Below are positions 31,796 through 41,411 of a DNA stretch of 64,000 nucleotides, piece after piece. The notes beneath the pieces are model-generated. The model was not told where the DNA came from. It did no database searches and saw only the letters and a list, made by a program, of their open reading frames with translations. Each line of letters begins with the position of its first letter. Position 1 is the first letter of the stretch. Made by a program: the position numbers and the translations under genes. Source of the stretch: Heloderma charlesbogerti (Eukaryota; Chordata; Lepidosauria; Squamata; Helodermatidae); contig JANEZZ010000728.1 of the NCBI GenBank assembly GCA_026122225.1, positions 1 through 64,000 of the forward strand, written 5' to 3'.

Positions 31796-32674
31796 GAGAG
31801 TAAACACAAGCTGTAATGAATTTGCAAAATCGAAAGAGAAGAGCTGGGTCTCAAGTCTGCCTGGAAGGTGTTCCTTCTCACGTGGAAGTCTTACCCTGTT
31901 GTGGCAGATTTGTGAAGAATACCTTGGGTTACAGATGTCACATGGGCAAGTCTCTGTACACATGCTTATAGATTGGGCCCTTGCATTAAAATGGGTTCTG
32001 GGTAGTGATGGGCAAGCTCTTCTGGCTCGCCTCATAATTAGCTCAATGTTTATTATTTATTTATTTGGCTTTCTTACAAGAATTATCAGGAAAAGTACAG
32101 GGTCATTCCAACACTTCTCTGAGAAAACTGAGAAAGGACAAACCTAGGGCATCTCTTCCTCAACCCTTTCTACCAGTCTCCCTTCCCAAAGCTTACCATG
32201 ATGAAGGAGGCAGGGGTGTCAGGGAGAGCTAGTGTGTAGGACTTCCAACAGTGGCAGAGAATGCATCTCTAAGGCTTAGACACTCCAGCAGAATGTCCAT
32301 TGCCATCAGAGATTTCCCAGTGCCTCCTGGTTCAACCCATTAAGCAGAGCTCCTTTGGGAATGCTATTTCCTAGGTTCCCTACTAGAAATGTAAGCTCCA
32401 GAGTGTTGGGAAAGTTCTGAAAGTTACTGGAAGGGGGCAGTGGGGCAGTTAGTTAGTTTGGGGAATTTTGAACACAGCTAGCCTCAGGATCTCTGCAGCC
32501 TGCAATGTGGTTTCTTGTGATTTCTTCCTTTTACTCCTCCCTTTCCTTCCTCCCCCACTCCCTCTCCCTCCCTCTACCTGTCTGACCTCCACCACTGCTG
32601 GAAGCACGTGAGTTTGCTCTTTCACTCCTGCCAGTGTAATGGAACACCAAATAGACTGAACAAGCTTCTTTTTT
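31796..32674. other. unassigned intergenic DNA
   Basis: A (TTTA)-like patch lies near 32050. There is no gene or recognisable element. Confidence 0.4.
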
Positions 32675-33036
32675 GAAACTCTGTGCAGGACTTCCAGTTG
32701 GAACCGATGTCACTCTGGCAGCTTCCCACAGGTTCTCCCATGGGAGCTTTCTCAAACAGCTTTTTAAAAGGTTGAAAAAACTTTTCATCTCCCCCCTGGA
32801 ATTAAAGGGGGAGGCAAGGCGGAATCTGGACAACATCTTGGAGAAAATTACCCCCCTAGAGATAGTGGGGGGCTGGATTCCAGGATTATCTCCCCAGAGC
32901 TTTACCAGCGCAAAAAGCTGTGATGAGACTCCTATTTCATAGGAGAAAACAGGGCTAATGTGTTCCATAATAATATATGCTTCAAGAAATATCAACAACT
33001 CCTGTGGGATGATTTAAGAAATATTAACAACATCTG

Positions 33037-33306
33037 TTGGAAAAGAGTGTTTGCTATGATCAGCTGAAGCTCAAATATTTTGGCCACCTAATGCGAAGAG
33101 AAAACTCTCTGGAAAAGACCCTGATGCTGGGAAAGACTGAGGGCAAAAGGAGAAGGGGATGGCAGAGGATGAGATGACTAGATAGCATCACTGATGCAAT
33201 GAATATGGACTTGAGCACGCTCCGGGAGAGAGTGCAGGACAGGAAGGCCTGGTGTGCTATGGTCCATGGGGTCACGAAGAGTTGGACATGACTGAACAAC
33301 AACAAC
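33037..33306 (+). mobile_element. short BovB insert with 5' inversion (twin priming)
   Basis: 33037-33062 (GGAAAAGAGTGTTTGCTATG...) is the reverse complement of the BovB endonuclease region. It is joined directly to the sense-strand BovB 3' end (33063 onward, CTGAAGCTCAAATATTTTGG to the CAACAA tail). An AACAACATCTG duplication flanks it (33026-33036 and 33307-33317), though its left half overlaps the tail repeat. An inverted 5' piece next to a forward 3' piece is the product of twin priming. It lies in the 5' UTR of the ORF1-only L1, so it is younger than that element. Confidence 0.85.
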
Positions 33307-33356
33307 AACAACATCTGAGAACATCTGAGGACCTATAAGATCTGTTTTAGAGAAAC

Positions 33357-34169
33357 ATGAATGAATCGAGGAGAAGAAAGGGGATGGCTTCACCGCCAAC
33401 TCCCCCCGTACCTCTTGTGTCAAAAGTTTCGAAAACAGAAGATATAGGGGAATTAGCTACTCTGATAAAGACTTTATCTTTGCAATTTACAGAGCAAGCC
33501 AGAAGGTTGGATTTAATCCAAAATCCCATCACTGCCTTGCAAGGAGCCGTCGATTTAATTAATGCATCATGGCAAAAAATGGAGACGAAAATTAACAAGC
33601 TAGAAGACCGAGTAGCAGCGAATGAAACTTCAACACAAATTTGTTTTAAAAATACCTCTGACAGAATTTCTCAACTGGAGGTCTTCACGAGAAGATCCAA
33701 TGTACGTATTACTGGGATTAAAAATCTGTCTAGTGATGTAAAATTGCCTATTTTTGTGGATAAACTTTTGCATGAGATACTCCCTATCCCATCTGATTAT
33801 TTACTTGATATTGAGCAGGCATTTCGTGTGCCAAATGTGAAAGGGACTGACTATACGATCATAGCCCAATTTGCAAAAGTCTCCACAAAGAATTATATCC
33901 TGCGTTTGGCAAGAGAGGGTGAAAGCCTTTCCTGGAAACAAGATAAAGTTATGTTATTTCCAGATTACATCAAAGAGGTGGCGAATAAAAGAAGGCAATT
34001 TATCAAAACAAAAAATATGGCAAAACAAATGAACTTACAATATTACTTAAAATATCCTGCTACACTTTGTATCGTGTCTGAAGGTCAGATGAAGAAGTTT
34101 ATAAATCATGAAATGGTGGAGTCATGGTTGAACGTAAAAATGTGTGAGATTCCTGTTACAACCCCATGA
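33357..34169 (+). CDS. L1 ORF1p-like RNA-binding protein, intact
   Basis: A single 270-codon frame with no stop or shift. Residues about 27-110 have the heptad pattern of the L1 ORF1p coiled coil (trimerisation). RRSNVRITG (112-120) opens the RRM, which also contains IEQAFRVP (152-159). ILRLARE (181-187), VMLFPDYI (198-205) and LKYPATLCI (231-239) are hallmark blocks of the RRM and C-terminal domain. In L1 the protein coats the element RNA and acts as a nucleic-acid chaperone. The length is a little short of mammalian ORF1p (about 340) and the N-terminus is brief. The start at 33357 gives the longest frame. It is mobile-element-encoded. Confidence 0.9.
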   Translation: MNESRRRKGMASPPTPPVPLVSKVSKTEDIGELATLIKTLSLQFTEQARRLDLIQNPITALQGAVDLINASWQKMETKINKLEDRVAANETSTQICFKNTSDRISQLEVFTRRSNVRITGIKNLSSDVKLPIFVDKLLHEILPIPSDYLLDIEQAFRVPNVKGTDYTIIAQFAKVSTKNYILRLAREGESLSWKQDKVMLFPDYIKEVANKRRQFIKTKNMAKQMNLQYYLKYPATLCIVSEGQMKKFINHEMVESWLNVKMCEIPVTTP

Positions 34170-34686
34170 ACTGGAATCTTTAAACAAGCTTTTTTAACTG
34201 TTTGTGTTTAGTCTACATGATCCAGGCTAGGTCAGAAGATAAATGATTATATATATATTTGTTTATTCTCTTTCATCTTTTGTTTTTTCTTGCTTTTCTT
34301 TATATTTTTTATTACAAAATAGATATGGTATGCTGTATTTAAATTAATTGAGGGTACAATGTGTACATATACATCTAGTATAAAATATAAAATATATTAC
34401 TGACTGTTGAAGGTTTATTTTAAGTTTTATTATTATATAACACTATATTCCTTTTTTTAAAAAAATATTATTATTATTATTAGCAATAATCTAGGCTAAT
34501 GAACTGTAGACCTGTTTCTTGGATATAAGATTGATGATATGATATTGAAATGTAAGGTTGCTTATTAAACTGTAAGATTGTTAAGGTTATAGATATAGTT
34601 TGTAAAATAGAATGGCATTGGAGGCTAGGAGGTATTGGAGTTTAAATTTAATTCTTTAAGGGGGAGGGAGAGGGAGGGGGGAAGGG

Positions 34687-34802
34687 GAAAGAATCTTCTT
34701 CCTTTTTCTTTACCTCCTTTCCTCCTCCCTTTGCCTTTTTTCCTTTTTTTTTCTTTCTTCCTTTTTCCTTCTCTTTTCTTTCTTCCTTTTTCCTTCTCTT
34801 TT
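34687..34802 (+). repeat. pyrimidine-rich tract
   Basis: Nearly pure C/T runs with repeated TTCTTTCTTCC and CTTTTTCCTTCTC units, preceded by a purine-rich GGGGGAGGGAGAGGGAGGG patch (34660-34678). It belongs to the 3' UTR of the L1 derivative; polypurine/polypyrimidine tracts are common in L1 3' UTRs. Confidence 0.85.
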
Positions 34803-35199
34803 TGTTATCATGGTGTCCTCATCAGAATATTGTATTGTTGGGAAATTCTAGTATTGATCAGGTTGTTGGTATGTTTGGTATTGTATATTTCATTTATGAA
34901 GATAAAATAAAAATATATTCAAAAAAAGAAACTCTATGAGGTACCTGCATTTTTATGCAAGAACATTTCTGAGTAAAGCTGTTGTATTTCCTTCACTGAA
35001 GAAGGGTGTGGTCTTTCATTATTCTAAGTAGCCTGTGTGTATGTGGGATTGCTAAACGCTCATTCTGTTCTGCCTTCTGTTTTTCCTCCGCTGATTGCCT
35101 TTCTAACAAGAGGCAATATTACTAAATAATCCCATCACACAAGAGTTCCCGGGTCTTAAATATGAGGCCGCTGTCTCCACTGAAGCCATACACACCAAG

Positions 35200-36100
35200 G
35201 CCCTGTCTACATGGCATCGCTTTCACCCTTCACTCTGTCGCAACTGCACAGCATTTCAGCTTTGAATTAGCTTCTGCTGGGATACACTCACGATTTACTG
35301 CGCGCTTCCCTAACAGACTCCACTGTGCCCTCTTTTTTTTGCCATTATACTTTAATGCGCAGCTGTGCAGTTCTGTGAGTGTGGGGGTGCAACACTTCAT
35401 TGGCTGATTTGAATTTTAGAGGTTCTGTTGTGTCTTTCTCTTTCCATCTCTCATTAAGTAAAAAGTGGGTGTTCCGTGCTCCTTCATTTCCACACCATCT
35501 GCTTGTCAGTTCCTCAGCCTGAGACTCTCACGATGGTTCACACTCACAAGTGTGAGCTGTAAGTGCTTAGCCACCGTTCCAAAATGGTGGCCGGAGCAAT
35601 GTTGGTCCTCCCCCAAGACCCCCCCCCCAGCCCTTGGGCACTGAGTCCAAAAGCAACCGTTGCGAAGATACGAAGCTGCAAAAATTGAGAAAGTTGATTA
35701 AATAAATGAAAATGCCTCTCTGTGCCTCTGTAATGGCGCAGCTGCGAAGGGACGGAGGAGTAAAGGGGTGTCACAGAGTGATACAAGCACTATGCACGCC
35801 TACAACATGCCCACTGCAAAATGCAAAGTCAGTTTGGGGAAGGGACACATGGCTTGCAACTGTGGGAAACACGCAGAAAATAAAATTGTCGGTATCATAC
35901 TAATTCTAACCTTATACAAATCTATGGTGCAACAACCCAGAGCAAACAAAGAACATCACAGCAAAATGCCTCCTTGGAAATCTGCATTTTCCAGGAGAAA
36001 ATCACGGATGGCTGCAAAGTGGTGACTGTATCGTCTGTCCTGAGGGATCTCGACTCACAGCCGCCCTGGAGTAAAAGGCTCGTGTAGATGGGGCCCCACT
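35200..36100. mobile_element. possible TIR element enclosing a CR1 fragment
   Basis: GGCCCTGTCTACATGG near 35202 and CGTGTAGATGGGGCCC near 36081 are approximate inverses, as in DNA-transposon termini. Inside, 35870-35945 matches the CR1 RT segment at 40.94-41.01 kb (ATCATACTAATTCTAACC, CTATGGTGCAACAAC). No transposase is recognised. The boundaries and unity of the element are uncertain. Confidence 0.4.
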
Positions 36101-36115
36101 CTCCTTGCTCCTCTC

Positions 36116-36662
36116 TAGGGATGTCAGAGAAATCTGCTGCGGATTCAAATGAGGCCAGATTCTTTGGAATCTGGCCTCAGGAACCTGCAGTGGATCAGGA
36201 CCAGTTACCTCTGCTCCAGGAGGACTGGAGGCGGAACGGCACTCGGCTGCTTCTTGCCAGCCAGAGCTGTTCGCCTCCACCCTGTCCCTGGCAATCGCCA
36301 TGTCTTTTCTTAAAAAAAAAAAAGGCGATCAGGAGGATGTGCCCATAGACTTAGACACAAACAGAGTCATGAATCTTGCATCTACGTCTATGTGTCCATA
36401 GGATTATACGCAAGATTCACAGCTCTATTTTGCATCTAAGTCTATGGGCACATCCTCCTGATCGCTTTTTTTTTTTTAAAGTAAAGACATGGCAATCGGC
36501 AGGGACAGGGAGGAGGCGAACAGCTCTGGCTCACAGGAGGGAAGGTAAGTGGCCCCCAAACCAGCTCCCCCCCCCCGGAATCCTTGCAGATTGGAGCCGC
36601 TCTGGAGGATTCTGGGGGGGAAGAACGGATCGCTTCCCCCCCCCACGGATTCCCCACCCCTA
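36116..36662. mobile_element. palindromic hAT-type element, copy 6 (different core)
   Basis: It starts TAGGGATGTCAGAGAA exactly like copy 1 and is flanked by a perfect 8-bp duplication CTCCTCTC (36108-36115 and 36663-36670). The interior differs: one large inverted repeat with GGCGATCAGGAGGATGTGCC and CATAGACTTAGA (about 36323-36355) pairing with TCTAAGTCTATG and GGCACATCCTCCTGATCGC (about 36435-36467). The same ends with an unrelated palindromic core indicate a sister subfamily mobilised by the same transposase. GGTAAGT is at 36544-36550. Confidence 0.92.
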
Positions 36663-36869
36663 CTCCTCTCTCATCACCATGGTAAGTTTGGGGAAAGGGA
36701 CAGGACAACAAGCAGTGAATAGCGTTTTCTGACCGTAGGGAGGGCTGGCATAGGATTAACCATTACTAGCTGAGCCCAAATGTCAAGAACGTTGGGTTCA
36801 ACTTAAAGTGACTCATTTTCCATATTGGTGGAGTTCATTCCCGCCACTGCTCCATTCCAAAAAGTCAGT

Positions 36870-37078
36870 GCTGCCCCTTATGGGGAGGGACCAGAGGTTA
36901 GTTGTAGAGCCCCTACTCTGCACACAGAAGGTCCCTGGTTCAGTGCCCAGCATCTCCAGGCAGGACTGGCAAGGACCCATGCCTGAAGCCCTGGAGAGCT
37001 GCTGCCAGTCAGCGCTGCCAGTACCAAATCAGATGGACCAATGATCTGATGGTATATGACCTCGTCCTATGTTCCTAG
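36870..37078 (+). mobile_element. tRNA-derived SINE
   Basis: TTAGTTGTAGAGCCCCTACT, GCACACAGAAGGTCCCTGG and GTTCAGTGCCC form a tRNA-like head with degenerate A and B boxes. The body follows (CATCTCCAGGCAGGACTGGC, TGGAGAGCTGCTGCCAGTCA), ending GATGGACCAATGATCTGATGG and CCTATGTTC. Same family as 30.2, 50.2/51.4 and 55.5 kb. Confidence 0.75.
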
Positions 37079-37329
37079 CCAGATACTCAGTGATAGTAAG
37101 CCTGGGCTCAAATTTAGCCACAGAACTGCAGTGCAGCAAGATGGAATTGGTGGGGTGGAAATTAGAGAGAATGTATTCCACATGGGAAAAACAAATAAAA
37201 TTTTGGGTAGATTCTGACACCATGCATGGGGGATTTCTTTTTGAAGAGATATCATTTATTAATTCCCCTTCATGGATCACTGCCTTGTTGTGGCGAAGGG
37301 GCTTGCGTAACTCAGTGAAGCCATAAGCT

Positions 37330-39762
37330 ATGCTGTGCAGGGCCACCCAAGATGGACAGGTCATGGCAGAGAGTTCTGACAAAATGCGGTCCACTGGAGA
37401 AGGAAATGGCAACCCACTCCAGTATTCTTGCCAAAAAAACCCCATGGAACGTATCACAAGGCTAAATGGTATGACGCCGGAAGATGAGCCCCTCAGGTCG
37501 GAAGGTGTCCAATATACTACTGGGGAAGAGCAGAGGGTATTTCCAAGTAGCGCCAGAAAGAGTGAAGCGGCTGGGCCAAAGCCGAAAGGACACTCAGCTG
37601 TGGATGTGTCTGGTGGTGAAAAGAAAATCCGATGCTGTAAAGAACAATATTGTTTAGGAACCTGGAATGTCAGATCAATGAATCAAGGTAAGCTGGAGGT
37701 GGTCAAACATGAGATGGCAAGATTGAACATCGACATCTTGGGAATCAGTGAACTCAAATGGACAGGCATGGGCGAATTTAATTCAGGTGACCATCATATC
37801 TACTACTGTGGGCAAGAATCCCTTAGAAGAAATGCAGTAGCACTCATAGTCAACAAAAGGGTGGGAAAAGCAGTACTGGGGTACAATCTTAAAAATGATA
37901 GAATGATCTCAGTACGAATCCAAGGCAAACCATTCAACATCACAGTAATACAAGTCTATGCCCCAACCACTGATGCCGAAGAAGCTGAGGTTGATCGGTT
38001 CTGTGAAGACCTACAACACCTTCTAGAACTAACACCAAAAAAAGATGTCCTCTTCATCATAGGGGATTGGAATGCTAAAGTAGGAAGTCAAGAAATCACT
38101 GGGATAACAGGCAGGCATGGCCTTGGTGTACAAAATGAAGCAGGACAAAAGCTAATAGAGTTTTGCCAAGAGAACACGCTGATCATAGCAAACACTCTTT
38201 TCCAACAGCACAAGAGACGACTCTACACATGGACATCACCAGATGGTCAATATCAAAATCAGATTGATTATGTCCTTTGCAGCCAAAGATGGAGCAGCTC
38301 TATACAGTCAGTCAAAACAAGACCTGGAGCTGTCTGTGGCTCAGATCATGAGCTTCTTGTTGCAAAATTTCGGCTTAAATTGAAGAACATAGGGAAAACC
38401 GCTAAACCATTCAGGTATGACCTAAATCATATCCCTTATGAATATACAGTGGAGGAGAGGAATAGATTTCAGGGATTAGACCTGATAGACAGAGTGCCTG
38501 AGGAACTATGGACAGAGGTCCGTAACATTGTTCAGGAGGCAGCAACGAAATCCATCCCAAAGAAAAAGAAATGCAAGAAAGCAAAGTGGCTGTCTGATGA
38601 GGCTTTACAAGTAGCTGAGGAAAGAAGGGAAGCGAAAAGCAAGGGAGAAAGGGGAAGATATATCCAACTGAATGCAGAGTTCCAGAGAATAGCAAGCAGA
38701 GACAAGAAGGCCTTCTTAAATGAACAATGCAAAGAAATCGAGGAAAACAACAGAATGGGAAAGACTAGAGATCTCTTCAAGAAAATCGGAGATTTCAAGG
38801 GAACGTTTTGTGCAAAGACGGGCATGATAAAGGACAAAGAAGGCAGGGACCTAACAGATGCAGATGAGATTAAGAAGAGGTGGCAAGAATACACAGAAGA
38901 ACTATACAGGAAAGATCTGAATGTCCCTGATAGCCATGATAGTGCGCTCACTGAACTTGAGCCGGACATCCTCGAGAGTGAAGTCAAGTGGGCCTTAGGA
39001 AGCATTACTAACAACAAAGCTAGCGGAGATGACAGTATTCCAGCTAAGCTATTTAAAATCCTAAAAGATGCTGCTGTTAAAGTGCTGCACTCAATATGCC
39101 AACAAATTTGGAACACTCAACAGTGGCCACAAGACTGGAAAAGGTCAGTTTACATTCCAATTCCAAAGAAGGGCAATGCCAAAGAGTGTTCAAACTACCG
39201 CACAATTGCGCTCATTTCACATGCCAGCAAGGTGATGCTCAAAATCCTACAAGCTAGGCTTCAGCAGTATGCGAACCAAGAACTACCGGAAGTACAAGCT
39301 GGGTTTCGAAGAGGCAGAGGAACTAGAGATCAAATCGCCAACATTCACTGCATCATGGAGAAAGCAAGAGAATTCCAGAAAAACGTCTATTTCTGCTTCA
39401 TTGACTACGCTAAAGCCTTTGATTGTGTGGATCACAACAAACTGTGGCAAATTCTTAAAGTGATGGGAGTACCAGACCACCTTACCTGTCTCCTGAGAAA
39501 CCTGTACGAGGGTCAAGAAGCAACAGTAAGAACCAGACATGGAACAACCGAGTGGTTCAAAATTGGGAAAGGAGTACGACAAGGCTGCATATTGTCACCC
39601 TGCTTATTTAACTTATATGAAGAGTACATCATGAGAAATGCCGGGTTGGATGAATCAGAGGTCGGAATTAAGATTGCTGGGAGAATTATCAACAACCTCC
39701 GATATGCAGACGATACTACCCTAATGGCAGAAAGCGAAGAGGATCTAAAGAGCCTCTTGTAA
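37330..39762 (+). CDS. BovB endonuclease-RT protein, 810-codon short form
   Basis: One open frame. Residues 1-100 form a charged N-terminal leader. The AP-type endonuclease follows, with TWNVRSMN (111-118), ISELKW (Glu 141), FIIGDWNAK (Asp 246, Asn 248), IDYVLCSQRW (312-321) and CGSDHEL (SDH 338-340). The RT has NYRTIALISHASK (622-634), QAGFRRGRG (656-664), FIDYAKAFD (690-698), GVRQGCILSP (748-757) and YADD (792-795). All catalytic residues seem present. The frame ends 15 codons after YADD at a TAA made by a 4-bp insertion; copy B continues for over 230 residues there. The ATG at 37366 is an alternative start. It is either a dead product of a stopped lineage or a genuine short form. Confidence 0.88.
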   Translation: MLCRATQDGQVMAESSDKMRSTGEGNGNPLQYSCQKNPMERITRLNGMTPEDEPLRSEGVQYTTGEEQRVFPSSARKSEAAGPKPKGHSAVDVSGGEKKIRCCKEQYCLGTWNVRSMNQGKLEVVKHEMARLNIDILGISELKWTGMGEFNSGDHHIYYCGQESLRRNAVALIVNKRVGKAVLGYNLKNDRMISVRIQGKPFNITVIQVYAPTTDAEEAEVDRFCEDLQHLLELTPKKDVLFIIGDWNAKVGSQEITGITGRHGLGVQNEAGQKLIEFCQENTLIIANTLFQQHKRRLYTWTSPDGQYQNQIDYVLCSQRWSSSIQSVKTRPGAVCGSDHELLVAKFRLKLKNIGKTAKPFRYDLNHIPYEYTVEERNRFQGLDLIDRVPEELWTEVRNIVQEAATKSIPKKKKCKKAKWLSDEALQVAEERREAKSKGERGRYIQLNAEFQRIASRDKKAFLNEQCKEIEENNRMGKTRDLFKKIGDFKGTFCAKTGMIKDKEGRDLTDADEIKKRWQEYTEELYRKDLNVPDSHDSALTELEPDILESEVKWALGSITNNKASGDDSIPAKLFKILKDAAVKVLHSICQQIWNTQQWPQDWKRSVYIPIPKKGNAKECSNYRTIALISHASKVMLKILQARLQQYANQELPEVQAGFRRGRGTRDQIANIHCIMEKAREFQKNVYFCFIDYAKAFDCVDHNKLWQILKVMGVPDHLTCLLRNLYEGQEATVRTRHGTTEWFKIGKGVRQGCILSPCLFNLYEEYIMRNAGLDESEVGIKIAGRIINNLRYADDTTLMAESEEDLKSLL

Positions 39763-39774
39763 CTTGAGGGTGAA

Positions 39775-40478
39775 AGAGGAGAGTGCAAAAGCTGGTTTGA
39801 AACTCAACATTAAAAAAACCTAAGATCATGGCATCTGGCCCTATCACTTCCTGGCATATAGAAGGGGAAGAAATGGAAGCAGTGACAGATTTTACTTTCT
39901 TGGGCTCCAAGATCACCACAGACGGTGACTGTAGCCATGAAATTAAAAGACGCTTGCTCCTTGGGAGGAAAGCTATGGCAAACCTAGACAGCATAGTAAG
40001 AAGCAGAGACATCACTTTGCCGACAAAGGTCCGTCTAATCAAAGCTATGGTTTTCCCAGTAATAATGTATGGCTGTGAGAGCTGGACTATAAGGAAGGCT
40101 GAGCGCTGAAGAATTGATGCCTTCGAACTGTGGTGCTGGAGAAGACTCTTATGCGTCCCCTGGACTGCAAGGAGGTCAAATCAGTCCATCCTAAAGGAAA
40201 TCAACCCTGAGTGCTCATTGGAAGGACAGATACTGAAGCTGAAGCTGAAATATTTTGGCCACCTAATGCGAAGAGAAAACTTTCTGGAAAAGGCCCTGAT
40301 GCTGGGAAAGACTGAAGGCAAAAGGAGAAGGGGACGGCAGAGGATGAGATGGCTAGATAGCATCAGCGATGCAATGAATATGAACTTGAGCACGCTCCGG
40401 GAGAGAGTGCAGGACAGGAAGGCCTGGCGTGCTATGGTCCATGGGGTCACGAAGAGTCGGACACGACTGAACAACTGA
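39775..40478 (+). pseudogene. BovB protein C-terminal region (copy D), out of frame
   Basis: Downstream of the stop, the C-terminal codons continue in another frame: MASGPITSWHIEGEEM, FLGSKITTDGDC and SWTIRKAER to about 40109, then a TGA, then FGHLMRREN, KRRRGRQRM and HGVTKSRTRLNN to 40478. An extra C near 39820 (in KKTKI) shifts the frame once more. Confidence 0.85.
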
Positions 40479-40497
40479 ACAACAACATTTATTAATT

Positions 40498-40865
40498 AAT
40501 TATGTGTAGTTATTTTCCATATGTATATCCTACCTTTTTCTTTTAGAAAACTTGAGGTGGCCAAAGGAAGAAGCATAAAATATTTTTACTTGTGACTTGC
40601 CAAGAGAGGGTCAAGAAACAGGGGTCCTTCCTGAAGGCTGATGAAATTGCCCTCACTGTCTCTTTCTCTGTCTCTCTGCTTCTGCCATCTTCAGGTGTTC
40701 AACAGAGCAGAATTTTCCTTCAACCTCAACAGAGCAGAATTTTCTTCCCCTGGAACTTTGTCAGGGTCAGCCTGCATAAGATGAATGGAGCCTTCCTCTC
40801 AATGCTGCCCATAATGTACCATATTCAAACTAGAGGCATAAATCCTATATCAAGCTCACTGAGGT
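40498..40865. other. unassigned spacer
   Basis: I recognise no element here. A local duplication, CAACAGAGCAGAATTTTC, occurs at 40698 and 40726. Confidence 0.45.
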
Positions 40866-41411
40866 GATGAAAATGTCAACCCAGCGTGCAGCTGCTGTGA
40901 AAAAGGCAAATTCGATTCCATGTTGGGCATAGTTAGGAAAGGGATTGAAAATAAAACTGTTGATATCATACTAATTCTAACCTTATACAAATCTATGGTG
41001 CAACAACACATGGAATATTCTATTCAGTTCTGGTCACCACCCCTCAAAAAGAATATTGTAGAGCCAGAAAAGCTGCAGAAAACGGCACCCAAAATGATCT
41101 TCCAGAGCAACTCCCCTATGGGGAAAGGTTACAATGGCTGAGACTGTTTAACTTAGAAAAAAGGTAAGGGGAAACATGATAGAGGTATACAAAATTATGC
41201 AGTGTGTGGAGAAAGTCGATAGGGAGACATTTTTCTCCTCTACTAGAACCCAGGTCATCGCATGAAGCTGATTGCTGGGAGATTCAGGACAGATAAAAGG
41301 AAGTACTTCTTCACATAGCAGTATGGAATTCATTTCCACAAGATGCAATGAAGGCCACCAATTTGGATTTCTTTAAAATGGGGTTAGAAAAATTCATGGA
41401 AGTTAAGGCTA
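40866..41411 (+). mobile_element. CR1-type LINE, RT C-terminal region (left part)
   Basis: Plus-strand codons resemble the CR1 RT C-terminus: QRAAAVKKANSI, IRKGIENKT-like, LYKSMVQQHMEYSIQFWSP, then RLFNLEKR-like, RTDKRKYFFT and LDFFKMGLEKFMEV-like in shifting frames. Frameshifts are frequent. The element is cut at 41411 by hAT copy 4 and resumes at 42047. Confidence 0.8.

Larger units (their letters stand above)
32686..34927 (+). mobile_element. ORF1-only L1 derivative (HAL1-like)
   Basis: The unit is flanked by an 11-bp duplication with one mismatch: GAAACTCTGTG (32675-32685) and GAAACTCTATG (34928-34938). It has a 5' UTR (itself carrying a nested BovB insert), one intact L1 ORF1, about 750 bp of A/T-rich 3' UTR with a pyrimidine tract (34687-34802), and an A-rich tail with AATAAAA at about 34905. 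No trace of the endonuclease or RT of ORF2 exists between ORF1 and the tail. It must have been mobilised by another L1's machinery. This is the architecture of the mammalian HAL1 elements. Confidence 0.82.
37265..40485 (+). mobile_element. BovB (RTE) LINE copy D, full length
   Basis: This is a complete insertion of 3221 bp with a perfect 12-bp duplication CATTTATTAATT (37253-37264 and 40486-40497). It starts CCCCTTCATGG and ends in an ACAACTGAACAACAA tail. The leader is only about 65 bases before the first ATG. The long frame runs through endonuclease and RT to 39762. A 4-bp insertion shared with copies A and C then creates a stop, and a private TGA (for CGA) at about 40108 breaks the C-terminal part. 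It is otherwise little decayed, consistent with a recent insertion. Confidence 0.97.

Noticed and set aside
32531..32998. 155-codon minus-strand frame overlapping the L1 5' UTR
   Set aside because: It crosses the L1 insertion boundary and target duplication, so it cannot be an ancestral gene.
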